DNA of 64,000 bases from Deinococcus depolymerans (GTDB lineage: Bacteria; Deinococcota; Deinococci; Deinococcales; Deinococcaceae), in the NCBI RefSeq assembly GCF_039522025.1, contig NZ_BAAADB010000003.1:444200-508199 (forward strand), given 5' to 3'. The notes under the pieces were generated by a model that saw only the letters and a list, made by a program, of their open reading frames with translations, searched no databases and was not told the DNA's origin. Shown piece by piece: positions 21,951-38,322 of the stretch. Position numbers and translations under genes: made by a program. Every line of letters starts with the position of its first letter. The first letter of the stretch is position 1.

Positions 21951-22919
21951 TCAGGGGAGGCGCGCGATCCGTTCCAGCAGCAGCGTGAAGAACTCGCGGT
22001 CCCGCACGCCGACCGCCACCTGCGCGTTCGCGGGCCGCCCGGTCACGCCGTACAGGTCGCAGACGGTTCGGCCCAGGTTCAGTCCCTCCTGCGTCTCGAC
22101 CTGCACGTGCATGCTCTGCCAGTCCAGCAGGTCCGGCCTGAACGCCGCCGCGACGGCCAGCGGGTCGTGCAGCGCGCCGCCACTCAGGCCGTAGCGGTCG
22201 CGGTACACCCCCGCGTAGAAGGTCAGCAGTTCCGCGCACGCGGCCCCCGCGCGGTTCCCCAGGGCGCGCAGGGCAGCCACGCGGTCCGGCGTGGCGACCG
22301 CCTGCATGGTCACGTTCAGGCCCACCATGCGCAGCGGCACGCCCGCACCGAACACGATCTGCGCGGCGTGCGGGTCGACCAGCGCGTTGAACTCGGCGGC
22401 CGGCGTGCGGTTCCCGTGCCCGGTACTGCCGCCCATCCACACGATCTCGCGGATCAGCGGCGCGATATCCGGCGCGAGCCGCAGGGCCAGCGCCACGTTC
22501 GTGAGCGGCCCGGTCGCGACCAGCGTCACCTCGCCCGGCCGCGCCCGCACCGTGCGGATGATGAAATCCACGGCGTGTTCCGCCTCCGGCGCCCGCAGCG
22601 GCTCCGGCAGGCCCGCCGCCGGCAGGCCGGTCGCGCCGTGCACGCCCGCCGCCGTGACCCCCTCGCGCAGCAGGGGCCGGTCCGCGCCCGCGAAGTACGG
22701 CACGTCCCGTCCCGCCTCGCCCGAGAGGGCCAGCACCACGCCCGCATTCCGGGTGGTCAGGGCCAGCGGCACGTTCCCGTGCACGGCCGTGAAGCCCAGC
22801 ACCTGCACGTCCTCGAAGCTGCCCAGCGCCAGCAGCCAGCCCACCGCGTCGTCCAGGCCGGGGTCACCGTCGAAGATCACGGGCAGCGGAGCGGGGCGGG
22901 CCGGGGTGCGGTCAGTCAT
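21951..22919 (-). CDS. Nucleoside hydrolase (IunH/RihA family)
   Basis: 322 residues. It begins LPVIFDGDPGLDDAVGWLLAL, the family's calcium-binding D-x-D-x-x-x-D-D motif (usual DTDPGxDDA), with VHGNVPL next; EIVWMGGS and AEFNALVDPHAA (equivalent of E-x-N-x-x-x-D-P) follow. These enzymes split ribonucleosides to base and ribose. The start at 22919 is supported by TATGCT 7 nt upstream; an ATG four codons earlier lies inside that box. Confidence 0.9.
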   Translation of the reverse strand: MTDRTPARPAPLPVIFDGDPGLDDAVGWLLALGSFEDVQVLGFTAVHGNVPLALTTRNAGVVLALSGEAGRDVPYFAGADRPLLREGVTAAGVHGATGLPAAGLPEPLRAPEAEHAVDFIIRTVRARPGEVTLVATGPLTNVALALRLAPDIAPLIREIVWMGGSTGHGNRTPAAEFNALVDPHAAQIVFGAGVPLRMVGLNVTMQAVATPDRVAALRALGNRAGAACAELLTFYAGVYRDRYGLSGGALHDPLAVAAAFRPDLLDWQSMHVQVETQEGLNLGRTVCDLYGVTGRPANAQVAVGVRDREFFTLLLERIARLP

Positions 22920-22926
22920 GGCGGGC

Positions 22927-22932
22927 AGCATA
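22927..22932 (-). promoter_or_regulatory. -10 box of nucleoside hydrolase
   Basis: TATGCT on the minus strand, 7 nt before the ATG. The surrounding 17 bp (22920-22936) are repeated exactly at 23296-23312 before the next gene. Confidence 0.5.
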
Positions 22933-22991
22933 GCGCCCACCTGAAAATGCGAGAACGGGGCCGCGCGGGCCCCGTCGTGACGGTGTTGCGC

Positions 22992-23291
22992 TCAGGCCTG
23001 GGCCGCGCCGCCGTCCTGCGGGCCGACCGGCCCCTCGCCGCGAATGGTGGCGATGGTCGCCTCGACCATCTCCTGAAAACCGCCCTGGTGCATGGCCGTC
23101 ATGAGTTCGATGGTCTTGGCGGCCGCGCCCTCGAACACGAAGCCCGTCTCGTGGATCTGGCAATCCTGCATGGCGGTGCCGTCCTCGCCGCTGAAGACCA
23201 GCACGCACCGTTCGAAGGTGCAGTTCACGAACTGCGTGCCGTCCAGGGGAATGCGTTTACCGGTGAACGTCTGATTCTCGATCGTCTGCAT
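22992..23291 (-). CDS. Small protein with pentapeptide-like repeats
   Basis: 99 residues. After MQTIENQTFTGKRIPL come units such as FVNC-TFERC-VLVF and AMQDCQIHETGFVFEG, which resemble a short pentapeptide-repeat beta-helix (about 8-55). The C-terminal half is an alpha-helical, acidic tail (TIELMTAMHQGGFQEMVEATIATI). I do not recognise a named family. The ATG at 23291 lies 11 nt from a TATGCT box shared with the nucleoside hydrolase gene. Confidence 0.6.
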   Translation of the reverse strand: MQTIENQTFTGKRIPLDGTQFVNCTFERCVLVFSGEDGTAMQDCQIHETGFVFEGAAAKTIELMTAMHQGGFQEMVEATIATIRGEGPVGPQDGGAAQA

Positions 23292-23372
23292 GATAGGCGG
23301 GCAGCATAGCGCGCCGCCCGCTCCGTCACTGCCGCCCGGAGCAGGGGACGTCCCCTCCTCCGGCTGCGGGTC

Positions 23373-23422
23373 ATGCGGACTCCGATTGAACGGCTTTGTA
23401 AGCCATTCAATCCGAGTCCGTA

Positions 23423-23423
<1 letters not shown>
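23373..23423. repeat. Short palindromic repeat, family 1
   Basis: Short form (GCGGACTCCGATTGAACGGCTT / AAGCCATTCAATCCGAGTCCGTAT). Its right edge is part of the TGA stop of the pullulanase gene. Confidence 0.85.
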
Positions 23424-27130
<3,707 letters not shown>

Positions 27131-27254
27131 GTGTGCCTTGAAGTGTAACCCGTCCGCCGTGGGAGTGCTTCCATGAACCGGTTGCAAGGGAACCGGCGCC
27201 GCACCCCCAACGTTCCTTGAGGCCCGGCACACCCGCCCCGCCGCACCCCGACCC

Positions 27255-27260
27255 TACAGT
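27255..27260 (+). promoter_or_regulatory. -10 box of small ORF
   Basis: TACAGT, 7 nt before the ATG at 27268; leaderless layout. Confidence 0.5.
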
Positions 27261-27267
27261 GGGCGCC

Positions 27268-27477
27268 ATGACCGGACACACCAGCGACGAAGTGGTGGGC
27301 ACCCCCACCGAGCCCCACGAGCACAGCGACGCCGAGAGCCTGCGCCACATTCCCCCCAGCCACGACCAGCGCGGCGTCGTTCAGGACAGCCCCGGCAACC
27401 CCGACATCGGCGTCGAGCACGGCGAACCCAACCGCCAGAACGACCCGCAGAACGAGCCGACCAACGACGGCGTGTAA
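27268..27477 (+). CDS. Small hydrophilic protein, unknown
   Basis: 69 residues, acidic and rich in His, Asn, Pro and Asp (HEHSDAES, NPDIGVEHGEPNRQNDPQ), with no hydrophobic core, so probably disordered. I do not recognise a family. It is supported as a gene by the -10 box 7 nt upstream of the ATG and by coding-like third-position GC. It is divergent from the pullulanase gene. Confidence 0.55.
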   Translation: MTGHTSDEVVGTPTEPHEHSDAESLRHIPPSHDQRGVVQDSPGNPDIGVEHGEPNRQNDPQNEPTNDGV

Positions 27478-27548
27478 CCCGCCGCTCCGGCAATCATCGG
27501 TTGAGGCCCGCATCCGCACCGGATGGGGCCTCATGCTTGCTGCGGCTC

Positions 27549-27705
27549 ACACGGATTCCGTTTGTTTCGCCAGCAATACGGAACTTCACCGGATTGCCAG
27601 CTCCACGTCCGGAACCCGTTTTTCTCCTGCTCTGCGGAGCAGCTCTGTGAGTCGCATCCGCTCGGACCCAGCGGGCTTTGCAGCCCATTCAATCGGAGTC
27701 GGTAT
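27549..27705 (-). repeat. Long structured repeat, family 1
   Basis: Full copy in reverse orientation at the 3' end of the galactoside operon; the hairpin-I end is 4 bp from the galK stop. One hairpin-I arm is mutated (CTCGGACCCAGCGGG), which weakens pairing. Confidence 0.88.
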
Positions 27706-27709
27706 CAGA

Positions 27710-29894
<2,185 letters not shown>

Positions 29895-29898
<4 letters not shown>

Positions 29899-31386
29899 TT
29901 CTGCACCTCACGGTACGAGTGCGGCGCAAGTGGGGCGCCCTGCGCGGTCACGGTCGCCCGGTCCGTCAGGTTGAACTCCCCGCGCGAGAAGTGCGTCACG
30001 GCCGCCCCACCGCGCAGGCTCAGGCTGACCGGACGGTCCGGCGTGCTCACCCTGAGGCAGCGGCGCAGCAACTCCAGGCCCTCGGCGTTCAGCAGCGCGA
30101 TGGGATCGCTGCTGGCGCGCAGACCGCCGATCACGTCCAGCATCCCGGCAATCGCCTCGCGTTCGGGCGTGCTGAGCATGCTCAGTTCGCGGCGGCAGAT
30201 CGCCACGTCCGGGTCCGGCTGGTACCACGCGCTCTGATACCAGCGGCTCAGGGCGGTGTGCAGCGCGTTGCGGGCGCTGGGGCCGGTCGCGTCTCCCAGC
30301 CACACCCGCCGGGACTCCTCGTCCCAGATGGGCGCCACGTCCGGCCCGGTGCGCATGGCGTCCACCACGCCGATACTCTGCGCGAGCGGCGCGCCGCACC
30401 CCAGGATGAACGCGTCCGGCCCGGCCCCCTCACGGAAGGCCTCGATGCCCATGCGGTACGCCTGCGCGCGGCCCACGCTGGGGTCGTGCCGCACGCCGGG
30501 CAGCGACGCGCCGTACAGGAAGTCGATCTTCAGGTACGTGTACCCCCAGCCGCGCACGGTCGCGCCCAGGTTCCGCAGCCACGCCAGCACCTCCGGGTGG
30601 GTGGTGTCCAGCGCGTGGTACGGCCCGCCCCAGTTCTGCCCGACCGGGAGCGGCCGGCCGTCCTCGCCGCGCAGCATCCAGTCCGGGTGCTGCGCGAACA
30701 GCTGCGAGGTCGGGGACGCCAGGAACGGCGCGAGCCAGATGCCCGGCGTGAACCCCAGCGCCCGCAACCGCTCCGGCAGGTCACGGGCGTGCCCGCCGAA
30801 GTGCGCCGACGGCAGTTCCCAGTCGCCCAGGTCCGCCTGGAAGCCGTCGTCGAGCTGGAACACGTCGAAGTCCAGGCCCTGCTCGCGGGCCAGCCGGGCG
30901 TTGTCCAGCATGGCGTCCAGCGTCACGGCGCGGTAGTACGAGTACCACGAGCACCACACCCGCAGCGGCGCGGGCGTCCGCGCGTGCATGGCCGATCCCA
31001 GCCGCGCGGCGTGCGCTTCCAGGGTGGCGATCACGTCCGGCGTCTCCTCCCACAGCACCCCGACCTCCGGGCCTTCCAGTTCACAGGTGACGGTCACGTG
31101 GTCGCCCTGCGCGCGGGCCTCCCACTGCACGAAGGTGCGCGTCGCGTCCAGCGCCCCGCCCACCCAGCCGCTGCCGTCCTCGCGGGCCAGGGCCAGCACG
31201 GTATGGCTGCGCCACACGCCCGCCTCGCCGCCCGGCGCGAAGCCCGGATCGTGCCCCTGCTCGACCTGCCAGTGGTGCGCCGGGGCCACCTGCCGCGCCG
31301 TCAGGGGGTGCAACTCCGCCTCACTCCAGGACTGGAACCCGCTGATCAGCACCTTCAGGCCCTCCGGGGCCTCGTTCACCGTCCAC

Positions 31387-31394
<8 letters not shown>
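29895..31394 (-). CDS. Alpha-galactosidase, GH36
   Basis: 499 residues, similar in length and motifs to the compact GH36 enzymes of thermophiles such as Thermotoga and Thermus. VWCSWYSYY starts the barrel; [11 protein letters not shown], the predicted nucleophile D291 in YLKIDFLYG and acid/base D352 in [10 protein letters not shown] are all seen. No signal peptide, so it works in the cytoplasm on imported melibiose or raffinose-type sugars. The start overlaps the beta-galactosidase gene by 8 nt and the end overlaps galT by 4 nt. Confidence 0.9.
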
Positions 31395-33429
<2,035 letters not shown>

Positions 33430-33536
33430 GAACTCGTCCTTACGGGCAGGCCTGCGCGCGGCGGAGAGGCCTGTGGAAACGGGAGGAACAGCCAGCGGAA
33501 ACCGGCCGGGTCACGTGCAGGAGAAGGGGGAGGGGC

Positions 33537-33553
33537 GGGGGCCAGCGGCCCCC
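33537..33553 (-). terminator. Hairpin between permease and GH42 genes
   Basis: GGGGGCC-AGC-GGCCCCC, a 7-bp stem just after the permease stop. No U tract. Inside an operon it may reduce rather than end read-through, or protect the transporter mRNA 3' end. Confidence 0.35.
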
Positions 33554-33558
33554 AGGCG

Positions 33559-34428
33559 TCAGTCCTTGACCGCGCCGCCCGCGATGCCCGCCACGAAGTG
33601 CCGCTGCAACGCCAGGAACAGCGCCAGGAACGGAAGGGTGGCGATCGCCGTGCCCACCATGATCCCGCCCCACGACACGCGCGTCAGGCCGATCAGCGTG
33701 CCCAGCGCCACCGGCATGGTGTAACTGTCCTTCTGGGTCAGGACCAGCAGCGGCCACAGGTAATCGTTCCAGGACGCCAGGAACAGCAGGATCGCCAGCG
33801 CCGCCATGGCGGGCCGCACGACCGGCAGCGCGATCTGCCAGAAGGTCCGCCACTCGCTGGCCCCGTCAATGCGCGCCGCGTTCAGCAGGTCCGTCGGGAC
33901 CGTCTGGAACGCCTGACGCATGTAGAAGATCCCGATGGTGTTCGCCAGGGTCGGCAGGATCACCGCCCAGTACGTGTTCGAGATCTTCATGTCACGCGCG
34001 ATCATGATGAACTGCGGGATGATCGTCACGAACGTCGGGATGGTCAGGGTCGCCAGGATCAGCCCGAACAGCCAGCTCTTGCCGGGAAAGTCGAACTTCG
34101 CGAACGCGTACCCGCCCATGGAGGTCAGCAGCATGCTGAACGCCGTGTACAGCGACGCGATCACCACCGAGTTCAGCAGCGCCCGCAGGTAGTTCGTGTC
34201 GGCCTGCAAGCCGCGGAAGTTCTCGCCGAACGACCCGCCGAACCACAGGGGCGGGTTCGCGCTGAAGATCGCGCTTTCCGGGTGCGTGCTGAACACCGCC
34301 ATCATCCACAGCGGGGCCAGGAACAGCGCCGCCAGCGGAATCAGGGCCAGGTGCAGCCAGAACGCCCTGATGCGGTCGCGGGCCTTCACGCCCGCCTTCT
34401 CCTTGGGGGCCTGCATGGTCGTGGTCAT
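33559..34428 (-). CDS. Sugar ABC permease, MalG type
   Basis: 289 residues with six membrane helices. The EAA loop reads NAARIDGASEWRTFWQIALPVVRPAMA, the site that docks the ATPase. WNDYLWPLL after it and the C-terminal HFVAGIAGGAVKD are typical of MalG-type permeases. It forms the channel with the adjacent MalF-type protein for galactosides. The start overlaps the malF-like stop by 4 nt. No ATPase gene is in the operon; a shared MsmK-like ATPase elsewhere is likely. Confidence 0.92.
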   Translation of the reverse strand: MTTTMQAPKEKAGVKARDRIRAFWLHLALIPLAALFLAPLWMMAVFSTHPESAIFSANPPLWFGGSFGENFRGLQADTNYLRALLNSVVIASLYTAFSMLLTSMGGYAFAKFDFPGKSWLFGLILATLTIPTFVTIIPQFIMIARDMKISNTYWAVILPTLANTIGIFYMRQAFQTVPTDLLNAARIDGASEWRTFWQIALPVVRPAMAALAILLFLASWNDYLWPLLVLTQKDSYTMPVALGTLIGLTRVSWGGIMVGTAIATLPFLALFLALQRHFVAGIAGGAVKD

Positions 34429-35327
34429 TCGTCCCTCCCGAACAGGCGCAGCTGCACCACGCTGAAGATCGCCGCGATGGCCGCGACCGTGTACGCGATC
34501 GCGCTGGCGTACCCGAAGTTGAAGGAGCGGAAGCCCTGCTGGTACAGGTACGTGCCGAGCGTCATGGTGGCGTTGCCGGGGCCGCTGTTGGTGATCAGGG
34601 CCGGTTCCGTGAACAGCTGCAGCGTGCCGATCACGCTGAGCACCAGGCAGAACAGCAGGCTGGGGCGCAGCAGCGGCAGCGTGATCTTCCAGAACTGCTG
34701 CGTGGGGGTCGCGCCGTCGATGCTGGCGGCCTCGTACACGTCCTCACTGATGCCCTGCAGGCCCGCGAGCAGGATGATGGCGTTGTAACCGGTCCAGCGC
34801 CACGTCATGGCGAGGACCAGCACGGTCATGGCCGGCCCGGACTGGTTCAGCCAGTCCACGGGAGGCAACCCGATTCCGGTCAGTGCGCGGTTCACCATGC
34901 CGAAATCCGTGTTGAACAGCAGGCGGAACACCGCCGAGTACGCCACGGTCCCCACCACCAGCGGCGCGAAGAACGCGAACCGGAACCACCCGGCCGCCCG
35001 CAGCAGTTTGCTGTTCAGCGCCACGGCCAGCACGGTCGCCAGGGACAGCATCAGCGGCACCTGAATGATCATGATGACCAGCGTGTTCCGCAGCGCCGTG
35101 CGGAAGAATTCGTCCTGCACCAGCCGGGACCAGTTCGCCAGTCCGAAGGGCGCGGTCGCGCCCAGGCGCGAGTCCTTGAAGCTCATCAGGAAGGAGCTGA
35201 TGATCGGCCACGCCCAGAAGGTCAGGAAGATCAGCAGGTAGGGCAGGATGAACAGGTAGGGAGCCTTGGGCGTGCGCGCCCACCATCCGGCCCTCGGGGC
35301 GGGGCGGCGCTTTGGAACTGTGGTCAT
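34425..35327 (-). CDS. Sugar ABC permease, MalF type
   Basis: 300 residues with six membrane helices, starting with a basic N-terminus then PYLFILPYLLIFLTFWAWP. The EAA loop is YEAASIDGATPTQQFWKITLPLLRPS. It pairs with the MalG-type permease downstream (ATGA overlap). Upstream are a 21-bp tandem repeat and a family-1 repeat that separate it from the binding-protein gene. Confidence 0.92.
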   Translation of the reverse strand: MTTVPKRRPAPRAGWWARTPKAPYLFILPYLLIFLTFWAWPIISSFLMSFKDSRLGATAPFGLANWSRLVQDEFFRTALRNTLVIMIIQVPLMLSLATVLAVALNSKLLRAAGWFRFAFFAPLVVGTVAYSAVFRLLFNTDFGMVNRALTGIGLPPVDWLNQSGPAMTVLVLAMTWRWTGYNAIILLAGLQGISEDVYEAASIDGATPTQQFWKITLPLLRPSLLFCLVLSVIGTLQLFTEPALITNSGPGNATMTLGTYLYQQGFRSFNFGYASAIAYTVAAIAAIFSVVQLRLFGRDE

Positions 35328-35336
35328 GGATACCTC

Positions 35337-35389
35337 GGTGGAGCGGGTGACACGGAAGGTGGAGCGGGTGACACGGAAGGTGGAGCGGG
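35337..35389. repeat. 21-bp tandem repeat, 2.5 copies
   Basis: GGTGGAGCGGGTGACACGGAA twice in direct repeat plus an 11-bp partial unit, lying 10 bp before the malF-like start in the operon's mRNA leader for that gene. Copy number could vary by slippage. Confidence 0.8.
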
Positions 35390-35462
35390 AGGGGGAACGG
35401 CGCCCGCGCGGCGCCTCACCCTCCCCGCCCCACCCTCATGGGTTCAGACCGGACTGGGCCTT

Positions 35463-35597
35463 ATACGGATTCCGTTTGTTTCGCCAACAATCCGGAACTT
35501 CACCGGATTGCCGCCTCCACGTCCGGAACCCGCTTTGCTCCCACTCGCTTCGCTCGGACCCAACGGGCTTTGCAGCCCATTCAATCGGAGTCCTTAT
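35463..35597 (-). repeat. Long structured repeat, family 1, inside operon
   Basis: Full copy in reverse orientation between the binding-protein gene and its permeases. The edge (TAAGGACTCC on the minus strand) is joined to the TAA stop of the binding-protein gene. Its third hairpin is GGCAATCCGG/CCGGATTGTTGGC. The position matches that of REP hairpins between malE and malF in E. coli. Confidence 0.9.
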
Positions 35598-36865
35598 TAC
35601 TTCGCGACCGGCAGGCCGGTGGCGCTGGAGATCTTCTTGGCCGCGTCGTCGAGGGCTTCCTTGGCGGTCTTGTACTTGCCCTTGAGGAAGTCGGCCTGCA
35701 CCACGATCATGACCTGACGGGCGTCCTGGAAGTACTGCGTGCCGCGCGCCTGGGGCACGTCGCCCAGCGTGTCGAGGATGGTCTGCCAGACCTTCTGGTT
35801 GCCCCAGTACGGCTGGGCGACCTTCACGTAGGGGTCCTTGGTGGCCGAGAGCAGGCTGGGCACCAGGCCCTGGCTCTTGAGCATGGCGACCTGACCGCCG
35901 GTGGTGGCGAGGGCGTTTTCCATGAAGGCGTACGCGGCGGCCTTGTTCTTGCTGCTCGCGGGCAGGGCCAGGGCGCTGCCGCCCAGGTTCGCGGCGCGCA
36001 CGCCGCCGGGCTTGCTGGCGGGCATGGGGTACACGCCCCACTTGCCTTTCTGGTCCGGGGCGTTCGTGCGGATGGTGCCCTCGTACCACGCGCCGAACAT
36101 GGCGCTGGCGCTCTTGCCGGACTTGAAGGACGTGATCTGGCCGCCCCAGTCGCCGGTCGCGACGACCTGCGCGTCGTACAGTTTCTTGACGGTGTTCAGG
36201 GCGTCCACGCAGCCGGGCTTGTTGACCGTGACGCTGGTGCCGGCGTTGTCGAAGTAGAAGCAGCTGTTCTGGTTGGCGAGCATGCGGAACCACTCGTCGT
36301 CCTGGCCGTTGCCGACGATGCCCATCTTGACCTTGCCGTCGAACTTGGCGTTCACCTTCTTACCGGCGGCAATGAAGTCGTCCCAGGTCTTGATGGCGGT
36401 GGGGTTCACGCCGGCCTGCTGGTACAGGTCGCGGCGGTAGAAGATCACGACGGGACCGGAATCCCAGGGCATGGCGTAGCGTTTGTTGCCGGCCATCAGT
36501 TCGGTCCACTTGAACGCGGGGAAGTTCTTGGCGACCTTGTCGGCGCCCAGGGTGTTCAGGTCCACGAAGCAGTCCGGGAAGCGCGCCCAGAACACCTCGG
36601 CCTCGTTGTTCTCGATGGAGTACACGTCGGGCATGTCGGCGCCGCCGGCGGCGCAGCCGGCCAGGCCGCGGTCGTACACGTTCTGGTTGCCCAGGTCGAC
36701 CACGTTGACCTTCACGTTGGGGTACTTCTTGTTGAAGCTGGGAATGGTGCTCTGGAGGGCCTTGGCGGCGGCGTCCCAGGACCAGACGGTCACGGTGCCG
36801 GACAGGCTCTGGGCCGAGGCGGCAGAGGCGAGGGCAAGGGCGGTCAGCAGTGCGAGTTTCTTCAT
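35597..36865 (-). CDS. Extracellular sugar-binding protein (galactoside ABC transporter)
   Basis: 422 residues. The signal peptide is MKKLALLTALALASAASAQ, with no lipobox Cys. The rest is a family-1 solute-binding fold (VTVWSWDAAAKALQSTIPSFNKKYPNVKVNVVDLG; GAWYEGTIRTNAPDQKGKWGVYPMP). It captures galactosides and delivers them to the permeases. The ATG at 36865 has GGAGG 6 nt upstream; the ATG two codons earlier abuts that site. It lies 38 bp after the DeoR-type gene, probably co-transcribed. Confidence 0.92.
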   Translation of the reverse strand: MKKLALLTALALASAASAQSLSGTVTVWSWDAAAKALQSTIPSFNKKYPNVKVNVVDLGNQNVYDRGLAGCAAGGADMPDVYSIENNEAEVFWARFPDCFVDLNTLGADKVAKNFPAFKWTELMAGNKRYAMPWDSGPVVIFYRRDLYQQAGVNPTAIKTWDDFIAAGKKVNAKFDGKVKMGIVGNGQDDEWFRMLANQNSCFYFDNAGTSVTVNKPGCVDALNTVKKLYDAQVVATGDWGGQITSFKSGKSASAMFGAWYEGTIRTNAPDQKGKWGVYPMPASKPGGVRAANLGGSALALPASSKNKAAAYAFMENALATTGGQVAMLKSQGLVPSLLSATKDPYVKVAQPYWGNQKVWQTILDTLGDVPQARGTQYFQDARQVMIVVQADFLKGKYKTAKEALDDAAKKISSATGLPVAK

Positions 36866-36903
36866 GGGCATCCTCCGTGGATGGGTGGAAAGCGGTTGGG
36901 GGC

Positions 36904-37662
36904 CTACGCGAGTTGCAGTTCCGGGATGGCGCGGCGCAGTTCCGGGGGTGGGGCGGGGCCGCTGCGGTCGCTGATCAGGGTGCTGACGCGGTCGGTGGGG
37001 GCAATCAGCGCGCGGCTGATCTTGCCGAGTTTGCTGTGGTCCGCGACGACCACGATCTCGCGGGACTGCGCGACCATCACGCGTTTGATCTCGGCTTCCT
37101 CGTGGTTGGCGTTGGTGACGCCGTGCTCGGCGTGCACGCCGTTGCAGCCCAGGAACAGCCGGTCGGCGTGAATGTGGCGCAGCACGTCCAGGGCGTAGGG
37201 GCTGACCAGCGAGTGCTGCAGGGGCCGCAGCGTGCCGCCGGTCACGATGACGCGCACGCCGGGCAGCCGTTCGAGTTCCAGCGCGATGTTCAGGCCGTTG
37301 GTGACGACCGTGACGCCCTGCAGGGTGGGGGAGAGGGCGCGGGCGACCTCGGTGGTGGTGCTGCCCACGTCGATGAACACGGTTTCCCCGTCGCGGATCA
37401 GGGCGGCGGCGGCCCGGCCGATGCGGCGTTTGGCGGCGCTGTGTTCCAGGCGGGTCTCTTCCAGGGGGGATTCGCGGCGGGCGTCCATGGGCAGGCGGAC
37501 GCTGCCGCGGGTGCGGCGCACCTGTCCGGCGTCGGCCAGGACTTTCAGGTCGCTGCGGACCGTCACTTCCGAGACGCCCAGAAGTTTCGAAAGTTCCGTA
37601 ACTGGCAGTTCGCCATGTTGATTCACGAGCGATAAAATCTCGCTCCTGCGCGCATCTATCAA
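36904..37662 (-). CDS. DeoR-family transcriptional regulator
   Basis: 252 residues, TTG start. The N-terminal helix-turn-helix is RRSEILSLVNQHGELPVTELSKLLGVSEVTVRSDLKVL (split: helices about 5-45). The C-terminal sugar-phosphate sensor domain has IDVGSTTTEVARAL and VVTNGLNIALEL, the usual effector-binding motifs. DeoR proteins repress sugar operons and are released by phosphorylated sugars; here perhaps galactose-1-phosphate. It heads the galactoside operon. Three 9-bp spaced TTTCG/TTACG repeats lie 22-44 bp upstream. Confidence 0.92.
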   Translation of the reverse strand: MIDARRSEILSLVNQHGELPVTELSKLLGVSEVTVRSDLKVLADAGQVRRTRGSVRLPMDARRESPLEETRLEHSAAKRRIGRAAAALIRDGETVFIDVGSTTTEVARALSPTLQGVTVVTNGLNIALELERLPGVRVIVTGGTLRPLQHSLVSPYALDVLRHIHADRLFLGCNGVHAEHGVTNANHEEAEIKRVMVAQSREIVVVADHSKLGKISRALIAPTDRVSTLISDRSGPAPPPELRRAIPELQLA

Positions 37663-37683
37663 GGCAGCCCCCCGATACTTGGA

Positions 37684-37706
37684 TTTCGTTACTTTCGGAG
37701 TTTACG
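37684..37706. promoter_or_regulatory. Candidate DeoR-type operator, 9-bp direct repeats
   Basis: TTTCGTTAC, TTTCGGAGT, TTACGTTTT: three half-sites spaced exactly 9 bp. On the minus strand this reads AACGTAAACTCCGAAAGTAACGAAA in pieces. Direct CGAAA-type repeats are usual for DeoR regulators, so it may be the operator of the galactoside operon. Confidence 0.45.
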
Positions 37707-37776
37707 TTTTTCTCATCGGGCCGTCAAGAGGTCCGGACCCCGGTGACCCCCACGCACTCCCGCAACCCCCCTACAG

Positions 37777-37850
37777 GAAAACCCCCCGGTTCCGCAGAAC
37801 CAGGGGGCAGGAAGGACGGACGGAGCGGCGGAGGGACCGTTCCCTCCGGC
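37777..37850 (-). terminator. Double hairpin terminator after FKBP gene
   Basis: Reading the minus strand: CGGAGGGA/TCCCTCCG (37829-37848), then CCCCCTGGTTC/GAACCGGGGGG (37782-37807) followed by TTTT (37778-37781). It separates the FKBP gene from the DeoR promoter. Confidence 0.7.
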
Positions 37851-37856
37851 CGGATG

Positions 37857-38198
37857 TCAGCGGACGTCGACGAGTTCCACGTCGAAGATCAGGGTCGCGC
37901 CGCCCGGAATCACGCCGGGAACGCCCGCCGCGCCGTAGCCCAGGCTGGCCGGAATGGTCAGCTTGGCCTTGTCGCCCACGTTCAGCTGCGCGATCCCCTG
38001 ATCCCAGCCCTGAATCACGTAGCCCACGCCCAGCGGAAACTCGATGGGCTCGCCACGGTCACGGCTGGAATCGAACTTCTGCCCGTTCTCCAGCATGCCG
38101 GTGTAGTGCACGCGCACCATCTTGCCCGCCTGCGCCGGAGCGCCGTTTCCCTCGTGGTACTTCTCGACCTTCAGCCCGTTCGTCCCATCAGCAGTCAT
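37857..38198 (-). CDS. FKBP-type peptidyl-prolyl isomerase
   Basis: 113 residues, a single FKBP domain. VRVHYTGMLENGQKFDSSRDRGEPIEFPLG, VIQGWDQGIAQL and IPASLGYGAAGVPGVIPGGATLIFDVELV carry all core active-site aromatics (Y, F, D, W, Y, F). No signal peptide: a cytosolic folding helper. The ATG at 38198 lies 7 nt from TACCCT, so it is probably leaderless. Confidence 0.95.
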   Translation of the reverse strand: MTADGTNGLKVEKYHEGNGAPAQAGKMVRVHYTGMLENGQKFDSSRDRGEPIEFPLGVGYVIQGWDQGIAQLNVGDKAKLTIPASLGYGAAGVPGVIPGGATLIFDVELVDVR

Positions 38199-38205
38199 GC
38201 GCGAC

Positions 38206-38211
38206 AGGGTA
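38206..38211 (-). promoter_or_regulatory. -10 box of FKBP gene
   Basis: TACCCT on the minus strand, 7 nt before the ATG; leaderless layout. Confidence 0.5.
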
Positions 38212-38322
38212 ACGGTTGCGGCCCCCCTCCCGCCACCCCATCTGAAGTGACCATGAAGACAGCCGCGCCGACCCCACCCGGCACCCCGGGGCCGGCAGAG
38301 GGAATGCTAGCCTTCTGGCACC

